A DNA stretch of 64,000 bases from Lophium mytilinum (lineage: Eukaryota > Ascomycota > Dothideomycetes > Mytilinidiales > Mytilinidiaceae), in contig MU004186.1 in the NCBI GenBank assembly GCA_010093605.1, positions 2,244,983 through 2,308,982 on the forward strand, given 5' to 3'. Positions 1 through 11,735 of this stretch are shown piece after piece. The notes beneath the pieces were generated by a model. That model was not told where the DNA came from. It ran no database searches and worked only from the letters and a program-made list of their open reading frames with translations. Both the position numbers and the translations under genes were made by a program. Position 1 is the first letter of the stretch, and every line of letters begins with the position of its first letter.

Positions 1-210
1 ATCAAGCTCCCAATTTACCCCATTCTTACCAATGCTGTAACTTCCAACGGCTGTGGACTTTCCTGGAGAGGGGACATAGTATGGGTTCGTCGGTTTACCG
101 AGCGAGTAGACTATTGAGCCGTCGTAGTTGGTCAAGAGAACTTTGAAGGGTGAGGCGATCCCAAATGCCCAAAGGAGGGCGAAAAGCACGACGAGTCTGG
201 CGGACGTCAT
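1..210 (-). CDS. Secreted protein, 5' part only (runs off left edge)
   Basis: On the minus strand an ATG at 210-208 opens a frame that stays open to the window edge (70 codons). The first residues form a clear signal peptide: a short basic start (MTSAR), a hydrophobic core (LVVLFALLWAFGIA), then a likely cleavage near Ala-Ser. The mature part begins with KVLLTNYDG and is rich in Ser, Tyr, Gly and Pro. A GTAAG at about 30-25 could be a donor, so the true exon may end there. I do not recognise the family. The signal peptide is seen; secretion is inferred. Confidence 0.55.
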   Translation of the reverse strand, partial: MTSARLVVLFALLWAFGIASPFKVLLTNYDGSIVYSLGKPTNPYYVPSPGKSTAVGSYSIGKNGVNWELD

Positions 211-1419
211 GGTCTTTGCGATACGGACGCCCTCGAGTGCCATGGCGCCAGCTTTGTATGTTGCAGGAGTGCTTGCCAACTATTCTCTCATCGCTTCGCC
301 AGTGCCGCTTATTACTAGCGAAGGTTGATAATATGATAGCGCTACACTCGGTGCCGTTAGAGGTGAAGGGAAACGCATTGATACACGAATCATCTTCCAT
401 GACAATGTTAGCTAGTAGAGGCGGATTTGGTGAAGACTCAGGACTTCTTGCCGGCATCTTGGCTCTTGGCTGTCCCGACGGAACGATAAGGTTCAGTAGA
501 GGTGCAAAGAGTGGGATACTCGGGTGCCGGCACACTGGAACTCTTCCGACAGCTTCAAGACCAAAGCTTGGCGAGATTCTATCTCTGAGAGGGGCCTGAG
601 AGCGAGGGGTATATGGTGTTGTGGTACCCGGATCTGAGAGGAGGTTCTTGGCACGCTAGGCATGAAAAAAGTGGCACACTAGAACTACAGCAGTTCAACA
701 CTGGCTGAGGTGGCCCAAAGAGCTATCAGGCTTGCCAGAGCTGATATTTTGTGAATAGCAACAGCATACTCGAGGGCCTCAAGCAGTGCTAAACAAGCGT
801 ATATAGAAAATGGAGAGAGAGCGTATATACCTTATAGATTTATACTGTAGACTGCCACTCTCTATTAATACTTAATTACCACGCTGCTTTCTTAGATGCA
901 TCTGTTTACCACTGCTTGAAGTGCCTCAACAAGTTTCCACAGACCCTAAAAGGAAGATGCTCTGTCCCATCTGAACTTCCGAAAATACGCTGAAGAACTC
1001 CAAGCAGTGGCACACACCTGTAGAATAGAGTGCCACCTTTTCATGCCCCACGTGCCTGGGTGGGATGTCGCCGAGCAAGTCAGTTCGTACAAAACAACAC
1101 TGTATTTACGGCACGTGATATCCGAAAACATCTCCGAAACATGATCTTCAAGATCTCTAAGGCCCTGGATGCGCCTGGTTTCACTCAATTGATCGAGAAG
1201 AGCAGTATGGCACGTGGTCATCACGAGGAATCGCGTCTATCTGGCGACACGCGACTTAGTGTGACGTAAGCTAGGGCATCCTAGTCTAGACTAGCGCGCT
1301 TTTCAATGCCCACCATGATTTAAGCTTCGTCCCGTTAGCACCCCTCGTCAACACACGTATAGACTCCTGTATGTTTCCTCGGTGTCTCACCGCGCTACCG
1401 CATTTTTCAGTTTGTCCCA
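211..1419. other. Intergenic, contains a MITE
   Basis: No convincing coding sequence. Overlapping open frames on both strands between 95 and 600 have no splice logic or recognisable content. The middle is taken up by the inverted-repeat element at about 647-1060, listed separately. Confidence 0.5.
647..1060. mobile_element. MITE copy 1 (long terminal inverted repeats, about 414 bp)
   Basis: The left end reads GGCATGAAAAAAGTGGCACA (660-679). The right end carries its inverse, GTGCCACCTTTTCATGCC, near 1030-1047, with outer GCACG/CGTGC blocks on both sides. Inside is a second inverted pair: CCACTGCTTGAAGTGC (about 910) against GAACTCCAAGCAGTGG (about 997). The same ends and inner pair occur again at 40.6 kb. 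No protein is encoded, so it is a non-autonomous element. The exact ends and the target duplication are not clear. Confidence 0.75.
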
Positions 1420-4400
1420 ATGTCGCCCCAATGCAGAGCTCTCGAGCTCTCGGACCCGACGGCAAAGACGCCATGCGATAAGCCGGCAACGTCGACCGAC
1501 GGGCGCCTTTGCAGCTTCCACGCTAGACAATGTCACGGTATGGGACCAGAGTCTCCCTAAGTATCTTCATCAGCTCGTTCTATGCTAATATCCCTGCTTC
1601 AAGCGTTGTACAAAGGATACAAGAGGAGAAATGCCCAGCTTGACAGCTTAACCAACTTGATGCCATCATATCTAGCTAGTACTAAGACCGCCCTTGTCAA
1701 CCAGAACTTCGAGGATGTCAGCGAGGAAAAGACACTAAGAGAGCTGCACGCCTACCTATTCAAGAGACAGAACATCCTCTCGTCCGTCATTCGTGGAAGA
1801 AAGCTGCATCACAGCCATTTTTTCGCTGTTGATATGGATTACGGCCACGAGAAGTATCTAGCCCAGCTGCAAAAGGAGAAGCATACGATTGCACGCGCTC
1901 TGGAGAGGCTTGGACGGAGAACTGCCGATATCCTTTACGCCCAGCGTTCTTGGTTTCCATGGGTTCGCCAATGTCAGGATGACGACGAGGCGCAGCGCGA
2001 AAATGAGAGCAAGAAAGTCAAATTAGAGGCTCAGTTGTTCAGGCGGCATCAAAAGGAGGTATTGCGACACCAGAAAGAGGTCATGGCGAAGGAGAACCAG
2101 AAGCGCGCAGAGGCATTCCTCAATGAAGTATACACGCAGAGACTTTCTGAAATGACCGAAGCGGAACAGGAGGAATGGGATCCAGTGCAGGATGTCGCCG
2201 AAGACGAGCGGGACAGCTACATCGATCTCATCAAGTATTTCTTGATGCTGAAGGATTCAGATTCAGAAACCTCTGATGCAACCAAATTCGAACGAGCAGG
2301 CAACGGCAACGGCGCCGGAAGTGCACCTCCGGATACGGATATTCCGAAAACGACGAACGGTGCGAAAAAGAAAGGGAAAAAGAGCAAAGCGGATCCCTCA
2401 AAGACCGACCCTGTGAAGACTAATCCTGCGATGGCGGAACCCGGAAATGGAAAAACCAACGGCACCAGCCCAGAGAAGGGCAGTGCTAGTAACATTGAAA
2501 TGGAAACCCAGGCCCAGATTAGAAGTCGCCTGAAAGAAGGCGTCAACTTCATTCGCGGAGGAGGCATGCATATTGCTGGCACTGTTGAGGCTCCGCTCAA
2601 ACTAATGAGGAAATCGGCTCCAATGCCCGACAACGAAATCGATGACCTTCTCCAGGACATTGCCCAGATTAAGACGCTGCTATTCTGTCGATTGCTGTTG
2701 TCCCACGCCAAACTTTTGCCAGTGGCGTTACGCGTTGAAAGCATTGAAGAATTCTTGAACGATGCAGAAGTTACGCTGGAGGATTTGCGAGATCTGTGCC
2801 TAAAAGTGGAGCAGCCCGGGCTACAAGAAGTCCGGGATGCGTGCGCTGATTTTGCGAGGGGAGACGAGGAAGAGGAAGATCAATTAGACGACAGTGGAGC
2901 AGAGGAAGAGGGAGACGAAACTGCAACTAATCATGGATATCGTCCCCGCAAAATGTCGAGAATCAATGGCCTGGATGTTGGCCATGTATACCAAACCAAA
3001 CGTGAAAAGGCGATGATCAAAAAGCGACAGGAAGCCCAAGAGATCTTAGAGATGGACGATCCCGCGACATCAATTGACTTCGGTGTCATCACCGATGAAG
3101 GCCAATTCAGTAAGAAGAAAATGCGCATCAGGATCTGTGGCCATTATATCCATAATTACCCGAGCGAGAAGGCCATGAATAGGGGAGGCTGGTTTCACTT
3201 CTGCGTCATCGCGAAAGACTCCAATCTGTAGGTGATTCTCATCAACCTGTCCACTCATGGACCACTGTACGGAGCGCTTCAATGAAGCTCCAAGCGTCAA
3301 TACCAGACGTCATGCTTGACACGGCCGGATTTGTGATAATTGTCGAATGCTGGCAGTCACGGTGATATCCTGACCTGGTGCATCGGAGGTTGAGCCGGCA
3401 ATCAAGAGTGATGGCCGGACACGGAGGTTAAGTAGTTGTGGGAAATTCGTGTGCATAACTTACTAATTTGATACTACATGATCATATTTGTCTTTAGCTA
3501 ACGTACTTTACCAGGTTTGACGCCATTACTCTGTGCCGACATTGGGATGAGTTCTTCGAGCTGAATGTCTTGGCTACATACCATTACTTCCCCGGCACCC
3601 ATTGGATGACATGGGTTGGCGATCGCTTGCGAAATCAATTAATGTCTCTGGTAGGTATTGTTCGAATGCCTTTAGAAATTGCAATATTAACGCTGCCACA
3701 GGGTTTTATCCCGTACGTCCAGAACGACGTCGCGGACGAATTCACAGGGTATTATCAATCGCCACGACGTCAAGGCAGACGATCGCATCATATCACAGAA
3801 ATGAGGTATGGGTTTCCTATTATATGACTTTCGCGGCACTGCTGATACCAGGAACAGAAACTTCATCTGCGGCCATGTCAAGCGTAACGATGCAGCAAGT
3901 CGCCGGCTCATTCAATACCTATCAATGGAGACATCAAAAGTCATTGTTCTTGTCCGTGACGCAAAGACCGGCCAAGTACTAGTCACGCCTCCAGATGATC
4001 AACTTTGGCTAGTTCGCCAGAAGACAGGGCTTGGGAGAGCTGCAAAGAACGACTACGACGTGCTCAAATCTGTTGGCACCGAATTCTTCGAAGCCATGGA
4101 TAGCTGTCGACGATGGCATTTTGGATTTACGGACTACTATGATATCTACCTCTGGGATGCTACAGCTGGCGAGACATTTCCTCGATTGTACAACAAACTT
4201 CGTCAAGTGAGCCGTATTTCTATGCAAGCCCTGCTCTCACTCAAACGCTCCGTTTCTAACTTGGGTAGATGCTGCTTAAAGCACAACGCTGCGTTCAACC
4301 TCTCGATTACTTCAATTTAGCCGGGCCAGTCATCAAGACTCTTACGAGGGACCGAGACACGATGAGAGCACGTACGATCAAGCCCGGTGAAGTCGTAGAA

Positions 4401-6580
4401 AGCATATGGGACGAGATCCATCATCCCGAAACACGCATGCGAGCCCTGGACATTAACAACCAAGAAGTGAAAATCGAGGACTCTCTGATGAGTTATCTCT
4501 ATAATGAAGCAGACGTTCTTGAGGACCAGATTCTATTCCCTGAAGAAGTTTTACAGAACAGGAAGAACGAACTATTTAAGGATAACCCAAACGAAATACA
4601 GAAGTTCGAGCGAGGGCCGCCTGGCGACCTTCGAAGATTTGTAAACGACATGGATACCGACGAGGAATTGTCCGATGATGAAGATCATCTCAAGATCACT
4701 GAGGGGGAACCTGTGCTACATGCCTCTCAGGGAGGAGAGCCAATCAACGACGACGACGCATGGACTGACACCAGCGACGAGTCAAGCATGGGCGAGGAGG
4801 AAGAAAAGGCTTTGATTGCTTTCGAATTCCAATTCAAGGAGTCTCTCGCCAATAAGGAGTCTCTCGCCAAGGATGAGAAGGAAGATCGTGTGCGAAATCT
4901 CGCGAAACCGCTATTGGACGCCACTATCCGCTGGCCATCCTCTGATACTAGCATGATCGACGCCGATATGATGGCCATAATGCGATTGAGTCTTACTAAG
5001 ACTGATAGAGACTATGCCGACACAAGCGACGAGAGTATGAGGAAAGAGTACCTTCGATTCATCGATCGCACAAAGTCTAAAAGTAAGTTTAATCCAGGTA
5101 CACTGCCTGGTCATATGCATGCGTACCCCTTTTTCGTCGTTGCCTGAAGTCCCTGGATACATCGCCCAAGACTTGGTCGAAGCTTATCTCAAACAATGAT
5201 CTCCTATTGGAAAAGCATTGTGCCGCACACACCCATTGATTTTCGAAAGTCTCTCGAGGCAATTCAAGCACTGGCAAACAAGTTTACACACAGTCACGAT
5301 TAACGACTGTTCTCTCCTCCGTAACCCATGGCTAATGGATTCGCAGTTTTCAAAGATTGTTGGCACAAGGCTGATCTGAGTCCTGGTGCAGCTGAGACTT
5401 ACGCAGAACTCCTAAAGGTTGTCAGAAAAGCGGACGATTACATAATGTCTAAGATCAACATGGGGCCTTATGAGATGCTGGCATTCATGGGAATGGCGTC
5501 CAAAATAACACAACATCGCCGCATCGTTCCCGACGCCTTCCTTGCGTACGCAGCAATCCACATGTTTTTTGAGACGACAGGTTTCCTTTCTTTCGCCTTG
5601 AAGGACTCTCAACTAGACCTCAGCGAATCGTTACTGCTGAACCAAGCCGAACGAGCAAAGCATCCGCCGAGCAGAAGAACATACAAGAGCAACAAGACGA
5701 TTGACAAGGGCTTTTTCAAAGTTTGGGACGATCTTTTGAGGGCCAATCGAAGAAAGCCCGGTCAGGATGTCGACGACATTTATCCTCTGGAATGGGATAT
5801 TGCCGTCAGGCCTATTGTGGCGCATCGTGAGTTGCATTCATCGCGTTTTCTCTCGTGCGTTCCTAACGGCTGACGTTGGTGAAACCGTAGTCTACAAAGC
5901 CGGTGTAATTGGCAATTCGTACGCTGAATTCGTCTACGGCAAGGCCGTACCCATCGCTGAGCCCTCTCGTCCAATGGATCTCTACATTGACTGGCGTCTC
6001 GAAATAGATAGGCTAGTATCCACTTTTATATCGTCGTCGGTTTCTGTATATTAGGAGATTTGCTATGCTAACGTCTTCAAGCTCTAGACCCATCATACCT
6101 AGCCACATCGAAGATCCCACCAAGCTTACAGCAGATACCCTCCTTGACAGTGCTCGCAAGTTCGCGACGTCTAACCCTGGTGCCCGATTCTCCATCCTGC
6201 GTTTGTGGTCAGCACCGCACTTCTACCCTCTCATGGTCGGCCCTGAACGTCGTGCGTCGACGAGTTTCTTGGACTCTGTGGGGCGAGCTTGGGAGTGGAA
6301 GTTTGTACCAAAGGATATGCCATGTTCAGAGTGGAGCATCCAGTACGCTGCACGGATGCGAATTGACCCATACAAGCGCCAACTCGGGGACCAGGTTGTT
6401 CTAAAGAGGGACTTGTACCTCGTTATGGGGAAGGATGCGGATGATTGTAAGTTGCGAAGTGCTGGAGTGACGTGGGCAGTGCAGACGGAGCCCTGGCGAC
6501 TGGAAGTGGATTTCTGGAGGAGCTTTGTTGGGGTCGATCTGGAGTTCTTGGAGGGCCTTGACAAGGAGTGGTTGGATTAG
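1420..6580 (+). CDS. Very large uncharacterised fungal protein, frame broken mid-gene
   Basis: Proposed exons: 1420-1537, 1604-3227, 3515-3650, 3702-3805, 3852-4206, 4269-5082, about 5150-5826, 5891-6011 and 6088-6580 (about 1,480 codons). All junctions up to 5082 keep phase. The N-terminus (MSPQCRALELS...) leads into a basic helical region with long coiled-coil stretches. An acidic linker follows, then a conserved-looking core (GGWFHFCVIAKDSNLFDA, HYFPGTHWMTWVGDRL). The C-terminal half is globular. It resembles a conserved Dothideomycete protein of unknown function; I assign no role. Two oddities: between 5150 and 5378 the protein-like frame has a TGA (5197-5199) and then shifts frame before ADLSPGAAETYAELL. 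The intron at 6012-6087 fits best with a GC donor. It may be a pseudogene, or the assembly may carry an indel. Confidence 0.7.
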
Positions 6581-6826
6581 GAGGCTCGGTCACGTGACGT
6601 TGACTTCTGTCTGCCATTAGCTGGAGACGGCATCAAACTGTGAGGTCTCGAATTTAGCGTGTATAGTAGCGGCCTTGGTGACAATAATAAGGGTTCAGAT
6701 ACCATAAAACCCTTTCAATGACGACATCGGAGATGTGACGATTGTTGAGCACGAGATTGAGCATGGGAATACATGTCTTAACAAGCACAGATAATGCATA
6801 TACACCGGCTGAACGCGTCCTTCGAT

Positions 6827-7685
6827 TCATGAATTTGACGAAAATTGAGAGCAGATAGTTGAAGCCTCGACTTGTCTCGTTCGGTATCTACCTAGACCTG
6901 TCTGTGACTGCGTCCCAATCCAATCTACCAACCCCGTGTATAGCCCAGGGACTATGAGATCGCAGGTCCCCGCGCACGCTGCACCGCTAGCGGCTGGGAA
7001 CCAGCAGACGCCTTTCAGTACGGGCAGGATGGCATCAAGGCTTAGAACACACGCCTCGCACACCGTCAGCTCCTCGACCAACCGTGTGGTCTGCGGATCA
7101 AAGAGGGAGTACCAAACCCGCGTCTCCGTCGGCGTCTCCCCCGCCACCGTGACCTCATCGTTCGGACACGGCCCGCTCCGGGGGCTCTGCAGCTCAGCTA
7201 CAACGCCTAAAAGAGACGCGTCTGGAGCAGATTGTGAGACAAGCCAGGCGTATGCGATCTTGATCCAGTTGTTGTTGAAGTCGCAGGCGGTGGGTCGGTT
7301 GGCGGGTATGGGCGGAGAGACAGCGAAGAAGCGGGCGTAGGGGTGCGGGAGGATGGAGGTGGTGTAGCAGGTTGGGCAGACGACGAATTCGGGGTAGGAT
7401 TTTAACGAAAACCAATCAACATAGTCGTGGGAGAAATTTGGTCGTGGACATTCAGCCTATTGCACCGCACCTGGAGAGATGGAGCCAGGAGGAGGGGCGG
7501 CTGGGGGTTTGACAAGAGGCATAATTGAAAGGTTCTCTTTCTATTTGGCTAAGCGAGGAGAGAAGAGATAGAGAGAAGACCTGAGAGAGAGAACGAACCT
7601 TTGGGAGAATCGCGGCGTGATGAAGGCTGCGAGGCTGAAGGACCTCAGCTGAGGCGTTTATTGGGTCTAGACCTATGTTGGGCAA
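6827..7685 (-). CDS. Cysteine-containing protein of a Dothideomycete family, function unknown
   Basis: Two exons, 7685-7599 and 7456-6827, separated by a 142-bp intron, give 238 residues. The start MPNIGLDPINASAEVLQ is followed across the junction by KAECPRPNFSHDYVDWFSL. That segment, with the next CPTCY pair, resembles a set of fungal proteins often named only 'integral membrane protein' in databases. More Cys pairs follow (VCEACV and CAGTCDL), which suggests zinc or disulphide binding. I see no strong transmembrane segment. It is convergent with the large gene to its left (246 bp between stops). The exon model is good; the function is unknown. Confidence 0.65.
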
Positions 7686-7912
7686 GTATGGGGCTGGTAT
7701 GTCAGCTTCGCAACTTCAGGCAACACGGATGATAACGCTCTAAACAGATCTATTCATTCCAGATTCTTGAAATTGTATTGTGGAGCTGTTTTTTGTGGCA
7801 ACTTGGGTTATCGGAGGAAGTAGATATTCTATTCTTACGCTTTGGCAAAATTAACGCCAACAAACGGATATCTGAGCTTCTTCACCGTCAATTCCCCTTA
7901 TGCCTTGGTTTC

Positions 7913-9574
7913 TCAACCTATATGAACCCTGATTCTCTGGGTGACCTTCTTCCGACACATTGGGCATTTTGCTCCCGTCTCTGGGATGTTCCGGTGCTTA
8001 ATGGGCATTTGAATGTCTGCACACCACTCGCACATAACAAGATGCCCACAAGGCACACATGCGATATCTGCGACTTGTTGATAGCAGATTTGGCACTCCA
8101 GCTTGACCATCTTCTCGGCGTCAGTCTTCGGTTCCGGTCTGCTGTCGTTATCCAAGTGCTTAGTAGGTAGGTGCAGTGAAGCTAGAAGATCTCGAGCCTC
8201 TTCTCCCCGGCTGTCCGGGCTGACCATTGCACGGAGGCGATGCTCAAAATCATCCAATAAAGACTCCGTTGCGCTTGTCGTACGCGGTATACCCTCCCTT
8301 CGGGCTTGTTGCCCCACTTGAAACGGCTCTTCCATGCGCACCTGCAGCTGCTCGAGGTGTCGGCGTTGTACGTCGCTCAGTTGCTCCAGTTGTCGTTCTT
8401 CGGTGCGCAAGTGCTGCAGCTGCTCGCGGTGTCGTCGTTGTGCGTTGCGCAGTTGCTCCAGTGTCTCCAGTTGTCGTTCTTCGGCGCGAAGCTGCCGCAA
8501 ATGCGGGTGCTCTTGCGGCATCGAGGTTGCCTCATTGCCAGAGGGACGTGAGCCTACAGTGATTTGTTCAGGCGCGCGGGATGCTACAGGCTCCACGTCC
8601 GGAGGCGATGTATGCCGCCGCGCAAGATCAACTGGCGTCAGGCTCAAAGCACTGGAATGCGGTGAAGCTGGCGAATTTGACAAACCAGCAAAAAAGTCTC
8701 GTTCTCCTTCAATTCGACGCTGTTCAGCTTCGGCACGATTCATCTCAATTCGGCGTCGATTCCACTCTGCGTGGCGAATAAAGAGGCCTGTGATTGGACT
8801 CATATAGTCGTCGCTTTCAATGTCTTCGCGAGTACCCCAGACTCTCCTCGTGCGCTCGGCTGTCCACTCGGCCCTGCGTTCGCGCAACTGCTGAATTTCG
8901 AGTGATCGTTGTGGTTGAGCAGACGGTATATCAACGTCGTCTTCGTCCTCGAGAAGGTCGTCGAGTTCTTCTTCAATCGTGCGGTGAGGTTCTGCGGTGC
9001 TGGCAGCTTCAGCAGGCGTCGTTGCTCTCGTCGTCCTGTTGAGTGCTCTTGTTGCGTCGTTTTGTTGTCCTGTTCGGAGTTCGTTCACTGTGAGTGGCAA
9101 GTATCCTGGAGAGACGTCCCGGAATGGCTCGCCAACAACTGCTATGCGAGATTCGGTCCCGTCTGCGGCCTTGACGATCCGATAGCCCTGGTGAAACTCG
9201 TTCCAGCGCTCAAGGAATTCGGTTTGATCTGGGAGTTCTGGAATTCGTGTCCGAGAAAGTGGGAGAGGAGGATCTGCTGAAGCGATGCGGTTGTTCCAGA
9301 ATTCTACTCAAACACGTCAGCGACATGCATTCCATGGTTCAGGAAAAGACTGTGAGTGGGATTATCCACCTTTACAGAACCAACAATAGCTCTGCCATCG
9401 TGTGCCCCGCTGGACGAACCCAACACCGTCTATGTATACCGAGTACGAGCTCGAGTGGGCGCGTTCGTCGGCACAGGCGCAGCAATTAGGTGTGGATGTC
9501 AGTCGGCAGGAAGTGGCCAGTTTATGGGGACAGTGTTCCTCCAGTCGAGGAACATCGCCCGTGAGGGTTCCCAT
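7913..9574 (-). CDS. RING-finger protein (probable E3 ubiquitin ligase)
   Basis: Two exons, 9574-9370 and 9303-7913, with a 66-bp intron, give 531 residues. The N-terminal 70 residues are Cys/His-rich (EHCPHKL, CCACADERAH, YCWFCK) and may bind zinc. The middle is long and charged, with Arg/Glu/Gln helical repeats (residues about 150-420, coiled-coil-like, RLE-QL-type heptads). The C-terminus (about 472-521) is a C3HC4 RING: CQIC, then CGHLVMCEWC, then CPMC. A C-terminal RING after a coiled coil is typical of IAP/MULAN-like E3 ligases, which transfer ubiquitin from an E2; the substrate cannot be told. The frame is open upstream of residue TTG at 9100, so the intron and upstream exon are needed for an ATG start. 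It is divergent from the Nudix gene. Confidence 0.8.
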
Positions 9575-9979
9575 GGTGTTGAATGATGATCTGTGAAAAG
9601 TTCAACGGGTTCGGATGACGGGCTGTAGATGCAGAGCTTGTAAGAAGCAAGAGGTCCTCTATTCACCACGGTTCGATCAGTCGCAAGTCATGTCTTGCAA
9701 GAAGCATGCGCATCGATAAAAGGGTAGTGTTTTCCAAAGAGAGCCCCAAGACTGCACTGATCGCTTTGCTTCCTCTTCATGAATTGACTGCTAGTGTTGT
9801 TGGGAGATGCGGCGAAGAGGGGTGTAGTTGACGATGGCACGATAGTTCTAGCTCGGCGGAGATGAGGCCACTAACTCCACAGCCTCCAGACGTCATGCAG
9901 GTGCACTTTCACACCCACAGCTCCACTGCATCAGCCCCATGGCAGGCATCCATACCCTCTTCAGCACTACAACTTCTCG
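9575..9979. promoter_or_regulatory. Shared divergent promoter region
   Basis: These 405 bp separate the start codons of the RING-finger gene (minus) and the Nudix gene (plus). The stretch must hold both promoters and 5' leaders. I see no distinctive site or repeat. An ATG at 9862 opens a plus frame, but that frame does not continue into the Nudix domain. Confidence 0.45.
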
Positions 9980-10992
9980 ATGCTTCCTCGACTGCGGCTG
10001 ACTCTCGCACATCTCTCAAGACGACCCTCAAACTCCGCTATACTCGCAACAATCACCAGAACAGCTTCTGCCAAAATGTCAACCTTCACCCTGCCCAACA
10101 CGACTCCGCCAATTCCAGTGTCGCTGCCTTCGAACCTACCACAAGACGCTCTAATTTCATTCCCGGCTTTCAAAAATTGGCTAGCCACGCTGCAACATTC
10201 CCTGTCCCTCCAGAGCAACAAGTCACACACCTTCCACGCGAATCCCTACGCCCTCAAGAATATCGAGGTTCAGGCTGTCGATTGGTTTGGGAAGAAGCCG
10301 GGCTTTATCAAGCTGCAGGCAAAGGTAGAGAATGACAATGGCGAGAGTCTGCCTGGGGCTGTGTTCTTGAGGGGAGGTAGTGTAGCTATGCTGGTACGTT
10401 GCGCCTTGTGGCGCTCTACATCGATATCTATCCTTCACTATGGTTATGCGTCTCGTGCTAACCTTGTAAACTCCGTCCGTAGCTCATTCTCCAACCCGAC
10501 GATGTCCCCGCCGACACGGAGAAAGATAAACACGTCCTCCTGACCGTTCAGCCCCGCATCGCAGCCGGATCTCTCGAACTCATCGAACTACCAGCAGGCA
10601 TGCTAGATGACGGCACTTTCTCTGGAACTGCCGCCAAGGAAATACAAGAGGAGACAGGGTTGGAGGTCCCAGAGTCTGAACTCGTCAACATGACGGAGCT
10701 GGCATTGGCGTCAGGAGCAAGCTCCAACGATGTCGAGAAGCTGCAGACCGCCATGTACCCTTCCCCAGGCGCATGCGACGAATTCATTGCACTCTTCCTG
10801 CACCAAAAGCGCATTCCGCGTTCCCAACTTGACGAGTTCCGTGGCAAGCTGACGGGCCTACGCGACGAAGGCGAGAAGATAACTCTGAAGCTGGTGAGGC
10901 TAGAAGACCTGTGGCGTGAGAGTGGGCGGGACGCGAAAGCCCTGGCGGCTTGGGCGATGTACCAGGGACTACGGGGGGAAGGCAAGATTTAG
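9980..10992 (+). CDS. Nudix hydrolase, ADP-sugar pyrophosphatase type (NUDT14-like)
   Basis: Exons 9980-10393 and 10483-10992 (intron 89 bp, branch GCTAAC) give 307 residues. The Nudix box lies at about 177-199: GMLDDGTFSGTAAKEIQEETGLE contains the EExG core, with the usual Arg replaced by Lys (KEIQEETG). The LPAGMLDD lead-in is typical of the NUDT14/ADP-sugar diphosphatase branch, which hydrolyses ADP-ribose or ADP-glucose to AMP and a sugar phosphate. The first 32 residues are basic, hydroxylated and lack acids, like a mitochondrial presequence. A second ATG at 10075 would give a shorter, cytosolic form of 275 residues. Which start is used is open. Confidence 0.85.
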
Positions 10993-11735
10993 TATGAGTG
11001 CCTAGACAGAAGTCTCTGAATATCTGCTCGCCACTGTCCGAGGCGCTTTGGTGCATCATGCAAAATCCGGATGAGATGGTAAAAACTAGAGAGTGCGAAT
11101 CTGAGCCGTTCCAAACGCTTTTCATCAACTTACGTCGCTGTCGATCGGGCTGCTTCAACAAGCTATCAGAATCTCACAAACGGACTGAAACCAGGCGCAG
11201 AGGTGAGTGCAAGCTTATGCCCTGGTACTAAATAGCACCTCGATCCAATCGCAGACAATGTGCGGCAAATCAGGCAAGTATCATCAAAGAACGGTGCAGT
11301 CAGAACATCGTATGCAAATGCTGTTCAAGCATGCCATCGCTGTTGGAGTAAATGGGACCGAGGTCTTTTCGAGCGCAGGATCGGTGCTGCTACCCCAGAA
11401 AGCTTCTTCCCCGGCATCCCCACGACCGGATTCCACATTCCTACAAAGCTCTCGCACCACCCCAACCTTCTCGAATTAAAGGAGATCCCGCTTGATTGAT
11501 ACCGGCTAGCGCTCTCATGCCGCTCGGGTAGTCCCCGCACCATTACCCCGGAGCCCCAGACGATCCCCAGCTTCTCGCACTGTTTTGTCCCGAGAGCGAA
11601 GCACGGGGTGAGCAGGCTAGTGTTCGGGGTAGTATAAGGACGTTACCTTGACTGAATATAAGAGCCCTTCAAGCTTATTCTTCCCTCAATATCTCCATCA
11701 AGTTTCATGAGGTTCGTTATTTCTACACAGCAAGC
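10993..11735. other. Intergenic, promoter of the MFS gene
   Basis: There is an open frame at 11260-11499, but it has no splice logic and no recognisable domain. I see nothing else distinct in these 743 bp. Confidence 0.4.

Noticed and set aside
95-599. Two overlapping open frames of about 147 codons on opposite strands
   Set aside because: No domain or splice logic. The minus-strand signal-peptide exon ending at 210 explains the left part better.
2217-2744. 175-codon minus-strand frame rich in Pro, Phe and Ser
   Set aside because: Shadow of the charged linker of the large gene on the other strand.
8227-9042. Several Cys/Arg-rich frames on the plus strand
   Set aside because: They are the antisense of the Arg/Glu/Gln-rich coiled coil of the RING-finger gene.
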